Below the pieces are notes generated by a model, which saw nothing but the letters and a program-made list of their open reading frames with translations, had not been told where the DNA came from and did not search any database. Shown here piece by piece: positions 1-5,902 of a stretch of DNA of 9,684 nucleotides. How positions within the stretch are numbered: position 1 is the first letter of the stretch; each line of letters begins with the position of its first letter. This DNA comes from an uncultured Sutterella sp. Lineage in GTDB: Bacteria; Pseudomonadota; Gammaproteobacteria; Burkholderiales; Burkholderiaceae_F. The position numbers and the translations under genes were made by a program. The stretch spans positions 1-9,684 of the forward strand of contig CAAECY010000088.1 of the NCBI GenBank assembly GCA_900754475.1. Reading direction: 5' to 3'.

Positions 1-359
1 CGGCGGGCGACTCGGTCGAGCGCTTGAAGAAGGCCTTGGGCGACAAGGTCGAAGGCGTGCGCGTTTCGAGCCGCCTCGTCGAGAGCGCGAGCTGCGTGAT
101 CGGGCAGAACGACCAGATGTTGACGCCGCAGATGCGCCGCATGCTTGAAGCCGCGGGCCGCCCCGTGCCGGAAGAAAAGTTCACGCTCGAAATCAACCCC
201 TCGCACCCGCTCATCCAAAAGGCCTTGGCCGAAACGGACGAAGCGCGCTTTGCGGATTGGGCCGACGTCATCTACGAGCAGGCCGTCTTGGCCGACCAGG
301 GGACCGTGAAGGACCCCGCGGGCTTTGTGAAGCGTTTGAACGCCCTTCTCACGAAGTAA
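1..359 (+). CDS. htpG: HtpG (Hsp90-family chaperone), C-terminal fragment
   Basis: This is the end of an open frame that enters the window at its left edge (first complete codon at base 3) and stops at TAA 357-359. The apparent start at base 24 is an internal TTG leucine codon, not a real start. About 119 residues are visible, ending in LNALLTK. They align well from memory with the C-terminal dimerisation domain of E. coli HtpG: the stretch QMLTPQMRRMLEAAGRPVPE followed by a F-x-L-E-I-N-P-x-H-P-L motif, then an acidic DEARFADWADVIYEQAVLA helix and the final DPAGFVKRLN helix. HtpG is a cytosolic ATP-dependent chaperone, active as a homodimer held together by this region. The ATPase and middle domains lie outside the window. 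A strong terminator follows about 90 bp downstream, so htpG is probably the last gene of its transcript. Confidence 0.96.
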   Translation, partial: AGDSVERLKKALGDKVEGVRVSSRLVESASCVIGQNDQMLTPQMRRMLEAAGRPVPEEKFTLEINPSHPLIQKALAETDEARFADWADVIYEQAVLADQGTVKDPAGFVKRLNALLTK

Positions 360-446
360 GACGCGTCTGGGCGTTGCTCCGGAAGCGGGGTCTCATGCGT
401 GACCGCACGAGTCCCTTCGGGGCAGCTACCTTGAAGCACTGAAACG

Positions 447-500
447 AGAAAAGCCTCGGCGCCGTTCAGGTTGCCGAGGCTTTTTCATCCCGATCGGGAG
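447..500. repeat. Terminator-containing flanking repeat, left copy
   Basis: This 54-bp block matches 2566-2620 with three mismatches (452 A/G, 468 A/G, 474 C/T) and one extra T in the T-run of the right copy. It contains the terminator hairpin followed by the 12-bp perfect palindrome TCCCGATCGGGA (488-499). Similarity fades after base 500. It lies 22 bp left of the IS end, whereas the right copy begins exactly at the IS boundary. It is either a diverged long target duplication or a dispersed intergenic terminator element. Confidence 0.85.
451..486 (+). terminator. Rho-independent terminator of htpG
   Basis: A perfect stem, AAGCCTCGGC (451-460) pairing with GCCGAGGCTT (473-482), has a 12-nt loop and runs into TTTTT (481-485). 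An A-run lies on the 5' side, so the hairpin could also work from the minus strand. It lies 92 bp after the htpG stop. The same hairpin recurs at 2570-2606 on the other side of the insertion sequence. Confidence 0.88.
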
Positions 501-522
501 CGGATTCGGGTGAGAGGTCTAT

Positions 523-536
523 TCCCGAGTTTGTCA
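523..536 (+). repeat. Terminal inverted repeat, left end of IS
   Basis: TCCCGAGTTTGTCA is an exact inverted match to 2553-2566. It sits 65 bp beyond the transposase stop codon and defines the left edge of the element. Confidence 0.85.
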
Positions 537-600
537 GTTGACGACTTAAAAATCTCCTGCCTTTGCCAGAGTCTCTAGTAAAGCCAAGGTTATCGGTCGT

Positions 601-2421
601 TCATTTTTGCGTAGTGCCAAACCCGGGGGTTTCATTGAGCTGGCGCAGTCGCAGCTTCCTGCGCAGGGTCTGCGTCGATTCCATCAGGTTGATCGGTGCG
701 AGGCCAAAGACCGGTGACATCTTGTCGAAGAGCTCCTGAGGCTTGTGCAATCGCAAGAAGAGCGGTCGCTCGCCTTGCTTGGGGATGACGGCGACGGAGG
801 CGTCCTGCACCGCGGCGATCATCTTGCCGGTGGTGATTTTGGGGCCGAGCGCCTGCTTCAGACGGTACTCCATGTACTTCTGCAAAACCAAGCTGACGTA
901 GCAGCTCAGGAAATGCCCCTTGATGCGCTCGTCGTTCCAGACAAAACAAGGGCGAGTCTCCAAGTTGGTTTTGCTCGTGCGAAAGCAATCTTCGATACGC
1001 CAGAGCTGTCGGTAAATTTGCACGATCTCTTGCTCGTCCACATCTTTGAGGCTCGTACAGATGGCGTAATACCCGGCCCACTTCTGCGCGTCGGCGATCT
1101 TGGCTTCGTTGAGTTGCGGCTCCTTGTTCTCGGTCGTGTCAACAGAGATGAGCGAGAGATAGCCCTTCCGGGATTTCTTATAGGTCCCGGACTCGATGGC
1201 CTTTTGCGCCTTTTCCATCGCCCGCTCGAGGTCCGCGTTGTCTTTGCGAGCGCGCGCGGGGGAGTAGGTCACCACCCAGCGGACGTCGAGGGTGTCGATC
1301 ACTTTCGAAGTCTGGTACTTCTTGCCGCCCGCATTGATGCGGCTTTCGTAGACCGGCTTCTTCATCTCGAGCGTTTTGTATCGGCACAGAATCTCGCCTT
1401 CGTCGGTGCAAATCGTGCTCCTCCAGTTGTTGTCGGAAAGGATCTTCTCCTGCTGTTCCGCCGTGCAGTTGCGCACTTTTTGGGCGATGACGAAATCAAT
1501 CCCGAGCTCTCGCAAGCTGACGAGGTTTTCCGACGAGTTCAGGCCGCGATCGGCCACGAGCGTGAGCTTCTTGATGCCGTAGGTGCGCACGATGCGTTTG
1601 ATGACCGGGAGCATCGTCCCGAACTCGGAGGTGTTGCCCGGAAAGAGTTCGTAGTCAACGGGGATGCCGTGCTCATCGATCACGAGACCGAGGACCACTT
1701 GAACTTCACCGTGCTTGTGGTCCTTACTCATCCCGAATTGCTTGAGTTCGCTCTCTCGGCGACTTTCGAACGCGTACGTCGTGACGTCGTAGAAAGCGAC
1801 CGTCATCTCGCGCTCCATGCGCTTTTTGAGGGCGGTGTTCAGGTGGCGGACAACCGAAGTCTTATCAAGGGCAAGTCGGTCCAGGGCGCGGTAAATCTGG
1901 TTCAGATCGTCAACGCCGTCAAACGAAATGATGCTGGTTTGACGGGCGTCGAACGCCTTGCGCTTGCTACCGGGGTTCAAGATCCGCTCGTTGCAGAGCA
2001 GAAAGGCGATCTTGTCATAGGGGTACTCCGCCTTCGAGCCGCGTTTGAGTCGCTGAAAGAGCGCGGGCAAGTCGAGTTCCGTCCAGGCCGCCCAGGTGAG
2101 TGCCGAGCCGATATTGAGGCGCAAAGCCGAAGTGGGCTGAGCGTCGCTCTCGCTTTCGCTCCGGCGCCGCAGCTCCTCGATGCGCGCCGATGACTCGGCC
2201 TCATAACCGCTGAGACGCGAAGCGGCTCGAGCTTCGTCTTCTTTTTGAACTCGCGCCTCAAGCTTCTCAAGGTACGCCGGATCCTTGGCCAGAAGTTTCT
2301 CGAGATTTCCGTGCTTTTCCAGGACGCGACGGCGCGGCTTCTTTGTGACGGGGTCGCGGAAGCTCTCGCACACAAGGACGTAGCGGGCGTCCTTGACCTT
2401 GTTGATGTAGACGTACGCCAT
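601..2421 (-). CDS. IS1634-family DDE transposase
   Basis: This enzyme catalyses cut-and-paste movement of the surrounding element. The chosen start is ATG at 2421, giving 606 aa, because GAGG lies a few bases upstream. The frame is open to a GTG at 2427, but that codon overlaps the Shine-Dalgarno. Numbered from the GTG, the catalytic residues look intact: first Asp in AFYDVTTYAFES (D214), second Asp in LTLVADRGLNSSENL (D293), and Glu in the Y-R-x-L-W-x-I-E signature of IS4-like transposases (E479). The N-terminal ~100 residues are charged and helical (KLEARVQKEDEARAA), likely DNA-binding or dimerising. The beta-strand-rich insertion between the second Asp and the Glu (about 320-450) is usual for this group. 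Length fits a full IS1634-type transposase, with no frameshift or internal stop, so it may be active. Long frames on the opposite strand are shadows of it. Confidence 0.93.
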   Translation of the reverse strand: MAYVYINKVKDARYVLVCESFRDPVTKKPRRRVLEKHGNLEKLLAKDPAYLEKLEARVQKEDEARAASRLSGYEAESSARIEELRRRSESESDAQPTSALRLNIGSALTWAAWTELDLPALFQRLKRGSKAEYPYDKIAFLLCNERILNPGSKRKAFDARQTSIISFDGVDDLNQIYRALDRLALDKTSVVRHLNTALKKRMEREMTVAFYDVTTYAFESRRESELKQFGMSKDHKHGEVQVVLGLVIDEHGIPVDYELFPGNTSEFGTMLPVIKRIVRTYGIKKLTLVADRGLNSSENLVSLRELGIDFVIAQKVRNCTAEQQEKILSDNNWRSTICTDEGEILCRYKTLEMKKPVYESRINAGGKKYQTSKVIDTLDVRWVVTYSPARARKDNADLERAMEKAQKAIESGTYKKSRKGYLSLISVDTTENKEPQLNEAKIADAQKWAGYYAICTSLKDVDEQEIVQIYRQLWRIEDCFRTSKTNLETRPCFVWNDERIKGHFLSCYVSLVLQKYMEYRLKQALGPKITTGKMIAAVQDASVAVIPKQGERPLFLRLHKPQELFDKMSPVFGLAPINLMESTQTLRRKLRLRQLNETPGFGTTQK

Positions 2422-2449
2422 GGGCACCTCAAGCCGGTCGGATCGACCG

Positions 2450-2478
2450 ATTGTACCATAAGCCCTGCATTAGGTGTA
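2450..2478 (-). promoter_or_regulatory. Candidate transposase promoter (extended -10)
   Basis: Read on the minus strand, a TACAAT -10 box (2455-2450) is preceded by TGG, giving an extended -10 of the TGnTAtAAT type. A weak -35, TACACC (2478-2473), stands 17 bp upstream. The expected start of transcription falls near 2443, about 20 nt before the ATG. It lies inside a 6-bp hairpin, CGGTCG-GAT-CGACCG (2435-2449). Confidence 0.5.
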
Positions 2479-2552
2479 CTGGATATTGAAAAATTTAAAG
2501 CCCCGTCCCTGGAGAGACTAAGAGGCAGAGGGTATGGGAGGGGTATGGAAAG

Positions 2553-2566
2553 TGACAAACTCGGGA
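2553..2566 (-). repeat. Terminal inverted repeat, right end of IS
   Basis: TGACAAACTCGGGA is the exact reverse complement of 523-536. The right copy of the terminator repeat begins at the same boundary base. Confidence 0.85.
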
Positions 2567-2620
2567 GAAAGGCCTCGGCGCCGTTCGGGTTGTCGAGGCT
2601 TTTTTCATCCCGATCGGGAG
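2566..2620. repeat. Terminator-containing flanking repeat, right copy
   Basis: This is the 55-bp counterpart of 447-500, starting at the IS edge. It contains the same hairpin and the same downstream palindrome TCCCGATCGGGA (2608-2619). Three substitutions and one inserted T separate the copies. After 2620 the two flanks diverge (GGAATCCCATAG here, CGGATTCGGGTG on the left). Confidence 0.85.
2570..2606. terminator. Bidirectional terminator downstream of the ABC operon
   Basis: The stem GCCTCGGC (2572-2579) pairs with GTCGAGGC (2592-2599), including one G-U pair, and runs into six T residues on the plus strand. Read from the minus strand it ends the permease transcript about 55 nt after its stop, but the U-tract there is broken (CCTTTCT) and is probably weaker. 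The better U-tract faces rightward, which suits the htpG side of the ancestral locus. Confidence 0.65.
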
Positions 2621-2660
2621 GGAATCCCATAGTGCGGTTGCTGTGTTTCCTTTTCGAGTC

Positions 2661-3410
2661 TCAATGCCGCACGAACATCCATCGGCACGCAACCCGCTCG
2701 GCAGCCGCCACCGCCCCGTAAAGGAGCACGCCCAAAAGACTCATGCCGAGGATCCCGACGAACATGCGAAGGACGTCGCCCATCCCCCAGGCGTCCATGA
2801 TGAGCCAGCCGAGACCGGCGTCCGTCGCAAAGCTTTCCGCCAAAAAGAGTACGGCCATGGCGGTGCCCGACGCGACCTTCAAGGACGTGAAAAGAGACGG
2901 GAGCGCGGCGGGAAGCCACACGTGCCGCACGAGCTGCATGGTGTTTCCGCCCATCGAGCGGAAGGCCTTTTCAAGCGCCGGGTCGAGCGCCAACGCGCCT
3001 TCGCGAACGATCACGAGGATCTGGTACCCGGTCGTGAGCCCGATCAAAAGAAGTCGCGACGCGTCGCCAAGGCCGACCAACGTGAAAAAGACGGGCAGAA
3101 GCACGATCTTCGGAATCGGGTACGTGAGAAAGGTGACGGGCGCCGCAATCCAATCGAGCGCTCGCACGTGCCCCATGAGAAGCCCCAGGGGGAAGGAGAC
3201 GAGCACCGCCGCCCCGAGACCGCCCGCCAGGCGCCCGAGGGAAAGCAAAGCATGACGCAGAAAGTCGGGGTCGGTAAGCGACGTCGCGAAGGCAGAAGCG
3301 GTCGTAACGGGATCGGGCAGGAGGTCCGGTCCCAACGCGCGGCTACCCGCCAACCAGAGGAGAAAGAGAAGGAGCGCCGCGGCCCCGAAGCGAAGAACGA
3401 GTTTCAGCAT
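2661..3410 (-). CDS. ABC importer permease, SsuC/TauC/NitT type
   Basis: This is the inner-membrane permease of a type I ABC importer, 249 aa, normal for the family. A hydrophobic N-terminal segment (about 5-25) and a periplasmic loop are followed by the BPD_transp_1 core of about five more membrane segments (about 56-80, 88-112, 118-138, 180-200, 214-236). The cytoplasmic coupling (EAA) loop is visible as EKAFRSMGGN...WLPAALPSL at 147-173, with the conserved Gly and the LP pair. Its ATG at 3410 overlaps the ATPase stop by 7 bp (ATGCTGA), implying translational coupling and fixing the start. The substrate cannot be deduced: related transporters import aliphatic sulfonates, taurine, nitrate, bicarbonate or thiamine precursors, and no desulfonation or biosynthesis gene is adjacent. 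The terminator-like hairpin at 2570-2606 follows. Confidence 0.9.
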   Translation of the reverse strand: MLKLVLRFGAAALLLFLLWLAGSRALGPDLLPDPVTTASAFATSLTDPDFLRHALLSLGRLAGGLGAAVLVSFPLGLLMGHVRALDWIAAPVTFLTYPIPKIVLLPVFFTLVGLGDASRLLLIGLTTGYQILVIVREGALALDPALEKAFRSMGGNTMQLVRHVWLPAALPSLFTSLKVASGTAMAVLFLAESFATDAGLGWLIMDAWGMGDVLRMFVGILGMSLLGVLLYGAVAAAERVACRWMFVRH

Positions 3411-4297
3411 GCACCCTCTTCCTTCTTCAAAAGATCGTCCGCCGTCACGGGATCGAGGTCGTTGAGACCCGTACCGTCACACGAGACCGAAGCCCCGTCC
3501 GCAGCTCCCTCGGAGGCCGCTTCGCGCAGCGTCCGGTGCACGGTACGAATCATGTCGAAATTCACCGCCCGATCGCGAAGCCCCGGTTCGTCCGCAAGCG
3601 TGTGCGCGGGATTTTCAAGGCACGCAAGAATCCGCGAGGGGCGCGCACCGAGAACGAGAATGCGGTCCGCCAGAAAGACGGCTTCCGCGATGTCGTGCGT
3701 GACGAAAAGAAGCCGCACCGGGTGCTTGCGCCGAAGACTCATGAGGACGTCCTGAAGGCGTTCGCGCAAAAGGGCGTCCAAGGCCGAAAAGGGTTCGTCC
3801 ATGAAGAGGATTTCGGGCTTTGCGATCAAAGCCCGCCCGAGCGCGAGGCGCTGGCGCTGCCCGCCCGAAAGTTCCGAGGGAAACCGTTTCTCAAGACCCG
3901 TGAGGCCGAGCTCGTCGAGCATTTCGGCAACGAGGTGTTCTCTTTCCGCCGGGGCGTAGCGGTTCCGGCCTTCGAGGAGGAGCGGAAGCTCCAGGTTCTC
4001 GCGCACGCGCTTCCAGGGAAAGAGCGCGAGGCTCTGCCAGACGAAGCTCGTCTTGAGGTCGGTGATGTTGCCTTCGGCCCACGAGACCTGGCCCGAGACG
4101 GGGGCGCGAAGGCCCGCAAGGGTCGTCAAAAGCGTGGATTTCCCGCATCCCGACTCGCCCACGATCGCCAGAGACTCGCCTTCGGGGAGATCGAAGGAAA
4201 AATTGCGGATCACCGGGCGGTCGCGTCCGTAGCCGACCGTGAGGTCGCGAACTTCGAGACGCCCGCCCGCGCGAGGCATGTCGACCGTCGGCTGCAT
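3404..4297 (-). CDS. ABC importer ATPase, SsuB/TauB type
   Basis: This 297-aa cytoplasmic ATPase powers the adjacent permease. All motifs are present and intact: Walker A GESGCGKST (47-55), Q-loop FVWQ (Gln88), the ALFPWKRVRENL stretch typical of SsuB/TauB proteins, signature LSGGQ (143-147), Walker B ILFMDEP (163-169) with catalytic Glu168, SALD D-loop, and switch His201 in FVTHD. ATG 4297 is preceded by AGGAA 9 nt upstream. The last 45 or so residues, from about 252, form an extra tail rich in Ala, Gly, Asp and Glu that most TauB/SsuB proteins lack; it ends in KKEEGAC. I see no known regulatory domain in it. The stop overlaps the permease start. A hairpin separates this gene from the upstream binding-protein gene. 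Confidence 0.93.
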   Translation of the reverse strand: MQPTVDMPRAGGRLEVRDLTVGYGRDRPVIRNFSFDLPEGESLAIVGESGCGKSTLLTTLAGLRAPVSGQVSWAEGNITDLKTSFVWQSLALFPWKRVRENLELPLLLEGRNRYAPAEREHLVAEMLDELGLTGLEKRFPSELSGGQRQRLALGRALIAKPEILFMDEPFSALDALLRERLQDVLMSLRRKHPVRLLFVTHDIAEAVFLADRILVLGARPSRILACLENPAHTLADEPGLRDRAVNFDMIRTVHRTLREAASEGAADGASVSCDGTGLNDLDPVTADDLLKKEEGAC

Positions 4298-4334
4298 GGG
4301 TGTGGGTTCCTGAATGGGGTGTGGTGAAAAGAGA

Positions 4335-4373
4335 AACGAGGAAAGCGAGCGTTTCGCGTCGCATTTCCTCGTT
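4335..4373 (-). promoter_or_regulatory. Intra-operon hairpin between binding-protein and ATPase genes
   Basis: AACGAGGAAA (4335-4344) pairs perfectly with TTTCCTCGTT (4364-4373). Past one unpaired A, GCGA (4345-4348) pairs with TCGC (4359-4362) around a 10-nt loop. On the transcribed minus strand a pyrimidine-rich tract (TCTCTTTTC) follows. It resembles a partial terminator or an mRNA-stabilising hairpin that would leave the binding-protein message more abundant than the ATPase/permease message. Confidence 0.65.
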
Positions 4374-4411
4374 GTTTGCGTGCTTGATGCGCGCCTTACG
4401 TCAGACCGATT

Positions 4412-5365
4412 TTAGCGGGCCGCGGGATAGACGACGTCTTCATACGCGGGAACGGCCTTGAGCATGCCCTTCTTGACCATCCAGTCCCCGACGCGCGTCA
4501 CTTCTTCGGGAGCGGGCAAGGGCGGCAGGCCGTCCGCCGTCTGATAGATGGAGAAGCGCACCATCGTGTACTGCGGGGCGACGGGCGGGGGGAGGAGCCC
4601 CTTCTTGACCATCACGCCTCGGAACTTCTCGGGGTCCGCTTCGATGCGGCGCGCGGCTTCGGCGACCGCCTTGCGGAAGCTCGCGACGACTTCTTCGGTC
4701 GCAACCTCGTTCTTGAGGGCGACGACGGCAAGGGCTTCGTTCAAGCCCTTGTCTTCCCACAGCACGCGACCGCCCTTCGAGGCGACGACCGAGACGAGGG
4801 GTTCCGGAAGAAGCGCCGTATCGACCTTGTTCGAAAGGAGCATCTGGAGGCGGATCGGGATTTGCTTCACTTCAAGGTTTTCGAGCTTCCCTTCCGTCTT
4901 CGTGGTTTCGGCCATGCGGTCGAGGAGATAGTCGATGATGGTGGCGGAGCTCATCGCGGTCTTGGTGCCGGCGGGGATCGCTTCGAGGCTCGTCAACTTC
5001 TCGGCCGCGGCGGGCGACGTCACAAGACCGAAGGCGCGCTGCTCGGGGTTCGTGTGGGTGGTCGTCACGACGATCTTCTGCCCGATACCCGTCGCATTCT
5101 GCGTGAAGACGTTCATGAGGTCGCCGAAGTGGCCTTGAAGACGGCCGGCGCGCATGGCGGCACCGATTTCAAGCGCCGACTTGAAGGGGACGATCTCGAC
5201 GTCGAGCCCCTCGGCCTTGAAGAGCCCTTCGTCGGCCGCGGCCTGCAAAACGATCGAGTCCGCAGCGGGGAGCGTCCCGATGCGAAGGGTTTCGGCGGCA
5301 GCGGTCCCGGCGGCACACAGGGCGAAAAGCGCGGCGCAGAGCGTCGCGGTCGTCTTCGGGGTCAT
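4412..5365 (-). CDS. Periplasmic substrate-binding protein, SsuA/TauA/NMT1-like
   Basis: This 317-aa soluble receptor delivers substrate to the permease/ATPase encoded downstream. The start is ATG 5365, supported by an AGAGGAAAG ribosome-binding site 6 nt upstream and a signal peptide directly after it. The frame is open to 5473, but those 36 residues are Arg/Gly/Thr-rich and precede the signal peptide. Residues 1-24 (basic start, Ala/Leu core, TAAA) look like a type I signal sequence cleaved before ETLRIG; no convincing lipobox is seen around Cys17. The mature protein has the COG0715 pattern: LRIGTLPAADSIVLQAAADEGLFKAEGLDVEIVPF, then the GDLMN segment, and LLSNKVDTALLPEPL near 176-190, where the family often shows a D-A-x-x-x-x-E/P hinge. 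The ligand is unknown. It is first in the operon and separated from the ATPase gene by 114 bp containing a hairpin. Confidence 0.88.
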   Translation of the reverse strand: MTPKTTATLCAALFALCAAGTAAAETLRIGTLPAADSIVLQAAADEGLFKAEGLDVEIVPFKSALEIGAAMRAGRLQGHFGDLMNVFTQNATGIGQKIVVTTTHTNPEQRAFGLVTSPAAAEKLTSLEAIPAGTKTAMSSATIIDYLLDRMAETTKTEGKLENLEVKQIPIRLQMLLSNKVDTALLPEPLVSVVASKGGRVLWEDKGLNEALAVVALKNEVATEEVVASFRKAVAEAARRIEADPEKFRGVMVKKGLLPPPVAPQYTMVRFSIYQTADGLPPLPAPEEVTRVGDWMVKKGMLKAVPAYEDVVYPAAR

Positions 5366-5396
5366 GGTTCTTTCCTCTCTTTGGGCCCCCTTGCGC

Positions 5397-5420
5397 GTAC
5401 GACCGGACGTACGACCGGGC
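5397..5420. repeat. Tandem 12-bp repeat in the leader of the binding-protein gene
   Basis: GTACGACCGGAC (5397-5408) is followed at once by GTACGACCGGGC (5409-5420), one mismatch apart. It lies 32-55 bp upstream of the ATG at 5365, between likely promoter and ribosome-binding site. It could be a paired regulator site or simple slippage. Confidence 0.6.
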
Positions 5421-5795
5421 GGCCCCGTGGTATGACGAATCGATGGTGCGCCGCAGAGCGTCGCACGGTTCACGAAACATTAGCACGACGAAAGAGAGCG
5501 GGCGATCGGAGCCGCATCGTAGACATCCGCAATGACGTGAGTCGCCTCACGACCGTGCGCGTTTCGGCCTTCCGGACTGTAAATTTTTCTTTACTCGGAA
5601 ACCCCGAAAACTAGGTCATTTGCCCGAAGACCCCGTGTAGATCGGCGGATAGAATGATTCGACAACAAACGGACCGAGCTTCTTCGACGAGGCCCGACCG
5701 CCCGATTCCGATCGTTCGGTAACGGAAAGAATCGACGCCCGAGCCGAATTTGAAAACGACCCGCGCGTAAGGTTGCCCGTTCCGATTCCCGATAC

Positions 5796-5836
5796 GATTT
5801 CAGATTTCGCAGGTCCGATTCTCGAATTCTGAAATC
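5796..5836. promoter_or_regulatory. Large hairpin upstream of azlC
   Basis: GATTTCAGATTTC (5796-5808) pairs with GAATTCTGAAATC (5824-5836) with a single T-T mismatch and a 15-nt loop. The azlC start lies 66 bp downstream. CTTTTTCGTTTT (5849-5860) follows after 12 nt, too far for a standard terminator. It may be a leader RNA structure or a regulator-binding dyad. Confidence 0.5.
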
Positions 5837-5902
5837 CGCCGACAGTGCCTTTTTCGTTTTGCCGCTTCACACGTTCGACCGCTTTCCTATCGCCACCTCA
5901 CC

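Larger units (their letters stand above)
523..2566 (-). mobile_element. IS1634-type insertion sequence, complete
   Basis: This 2044-bp element is bounded by perfect 14-bp inverted repeats: TCCCGAGTTTGTCA at 523-536 and its complement at 2553-2566. Matching resumes for two bases after one mismatch. It carries a single leftward transposase gene (2421-601), a short 3' non-coding stretch (537-600) and about 130 bp of 5' region with a promoter. Near the right end the octamer GGGTATGG occurs twice (2530-2537 and 2541-2548), possibly a subterminal transposase-binding repeat. No short direct repeat abuts the two ends, but a diverged ~55-bp repeat flanks them. Long, variable target duplications are known for IS1634 itself. 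The family assignment is from transposase motifs, not a database match. Confidence 0.85.
5366..5902. other. Long divergent intergenic region
   Basis: These 537 bp between two divergent transcription units contain no convincing gene. A minus-strand 84-codon frame (5870-5616) has no family resemblance and no clear start signal. The region holds the tandem 12-mer at 5397-5420, an AT-rich patch (5580-5596), three CCGATTC motifs (5702-5708, 5782-5788, 5815-5821), a large hairpin (5796-5836) and a T-rich stretch (5849-5860). Promoters for both flanking operons should lie here, but I could not assign -35/-10 pairs with confidence. Confidence 0.6.

Noticed and set aside
745..2193. 482-codon plus-strand open frame opposite the transposase
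   Set aside because: It lies entirely antisense to a clear DDE transposase with all motifs, shows no family resemblance, and is the usual by-product of GC-rich codon usage.
510..2580. Short (4-9 bp) target-site duplication immediately flanking the IS
   Set aside because: The bases left of 523 (AGGTCTAT) and right of 2566 (GAAAGGCC) do not match, so no simple short duplication is present.
2643..3755. 370-codon plus-strand frame over the permease and ATPase genes
   Set aside because: Highly charged shadow frame of two well-identified ABC genes.
5366..5473. Upstream extension of the binding protein (36 extra residues)
   Set aside because: It would place an Arg-rich stretch, partly encoded by the tandem 12-mer, in front of a normal signal peptide; the ATG at 5365 has an excellent Shine-Dalgarno.
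5616..5870. 84-codon minus-strand frame in the divergent intergenic region
   Set aside because: No recognisable domain, no good ribosome-binding site, and it runs through a hairpin and repeated motifs that look regulatory. I cannot fully exclude a small orphan protein.
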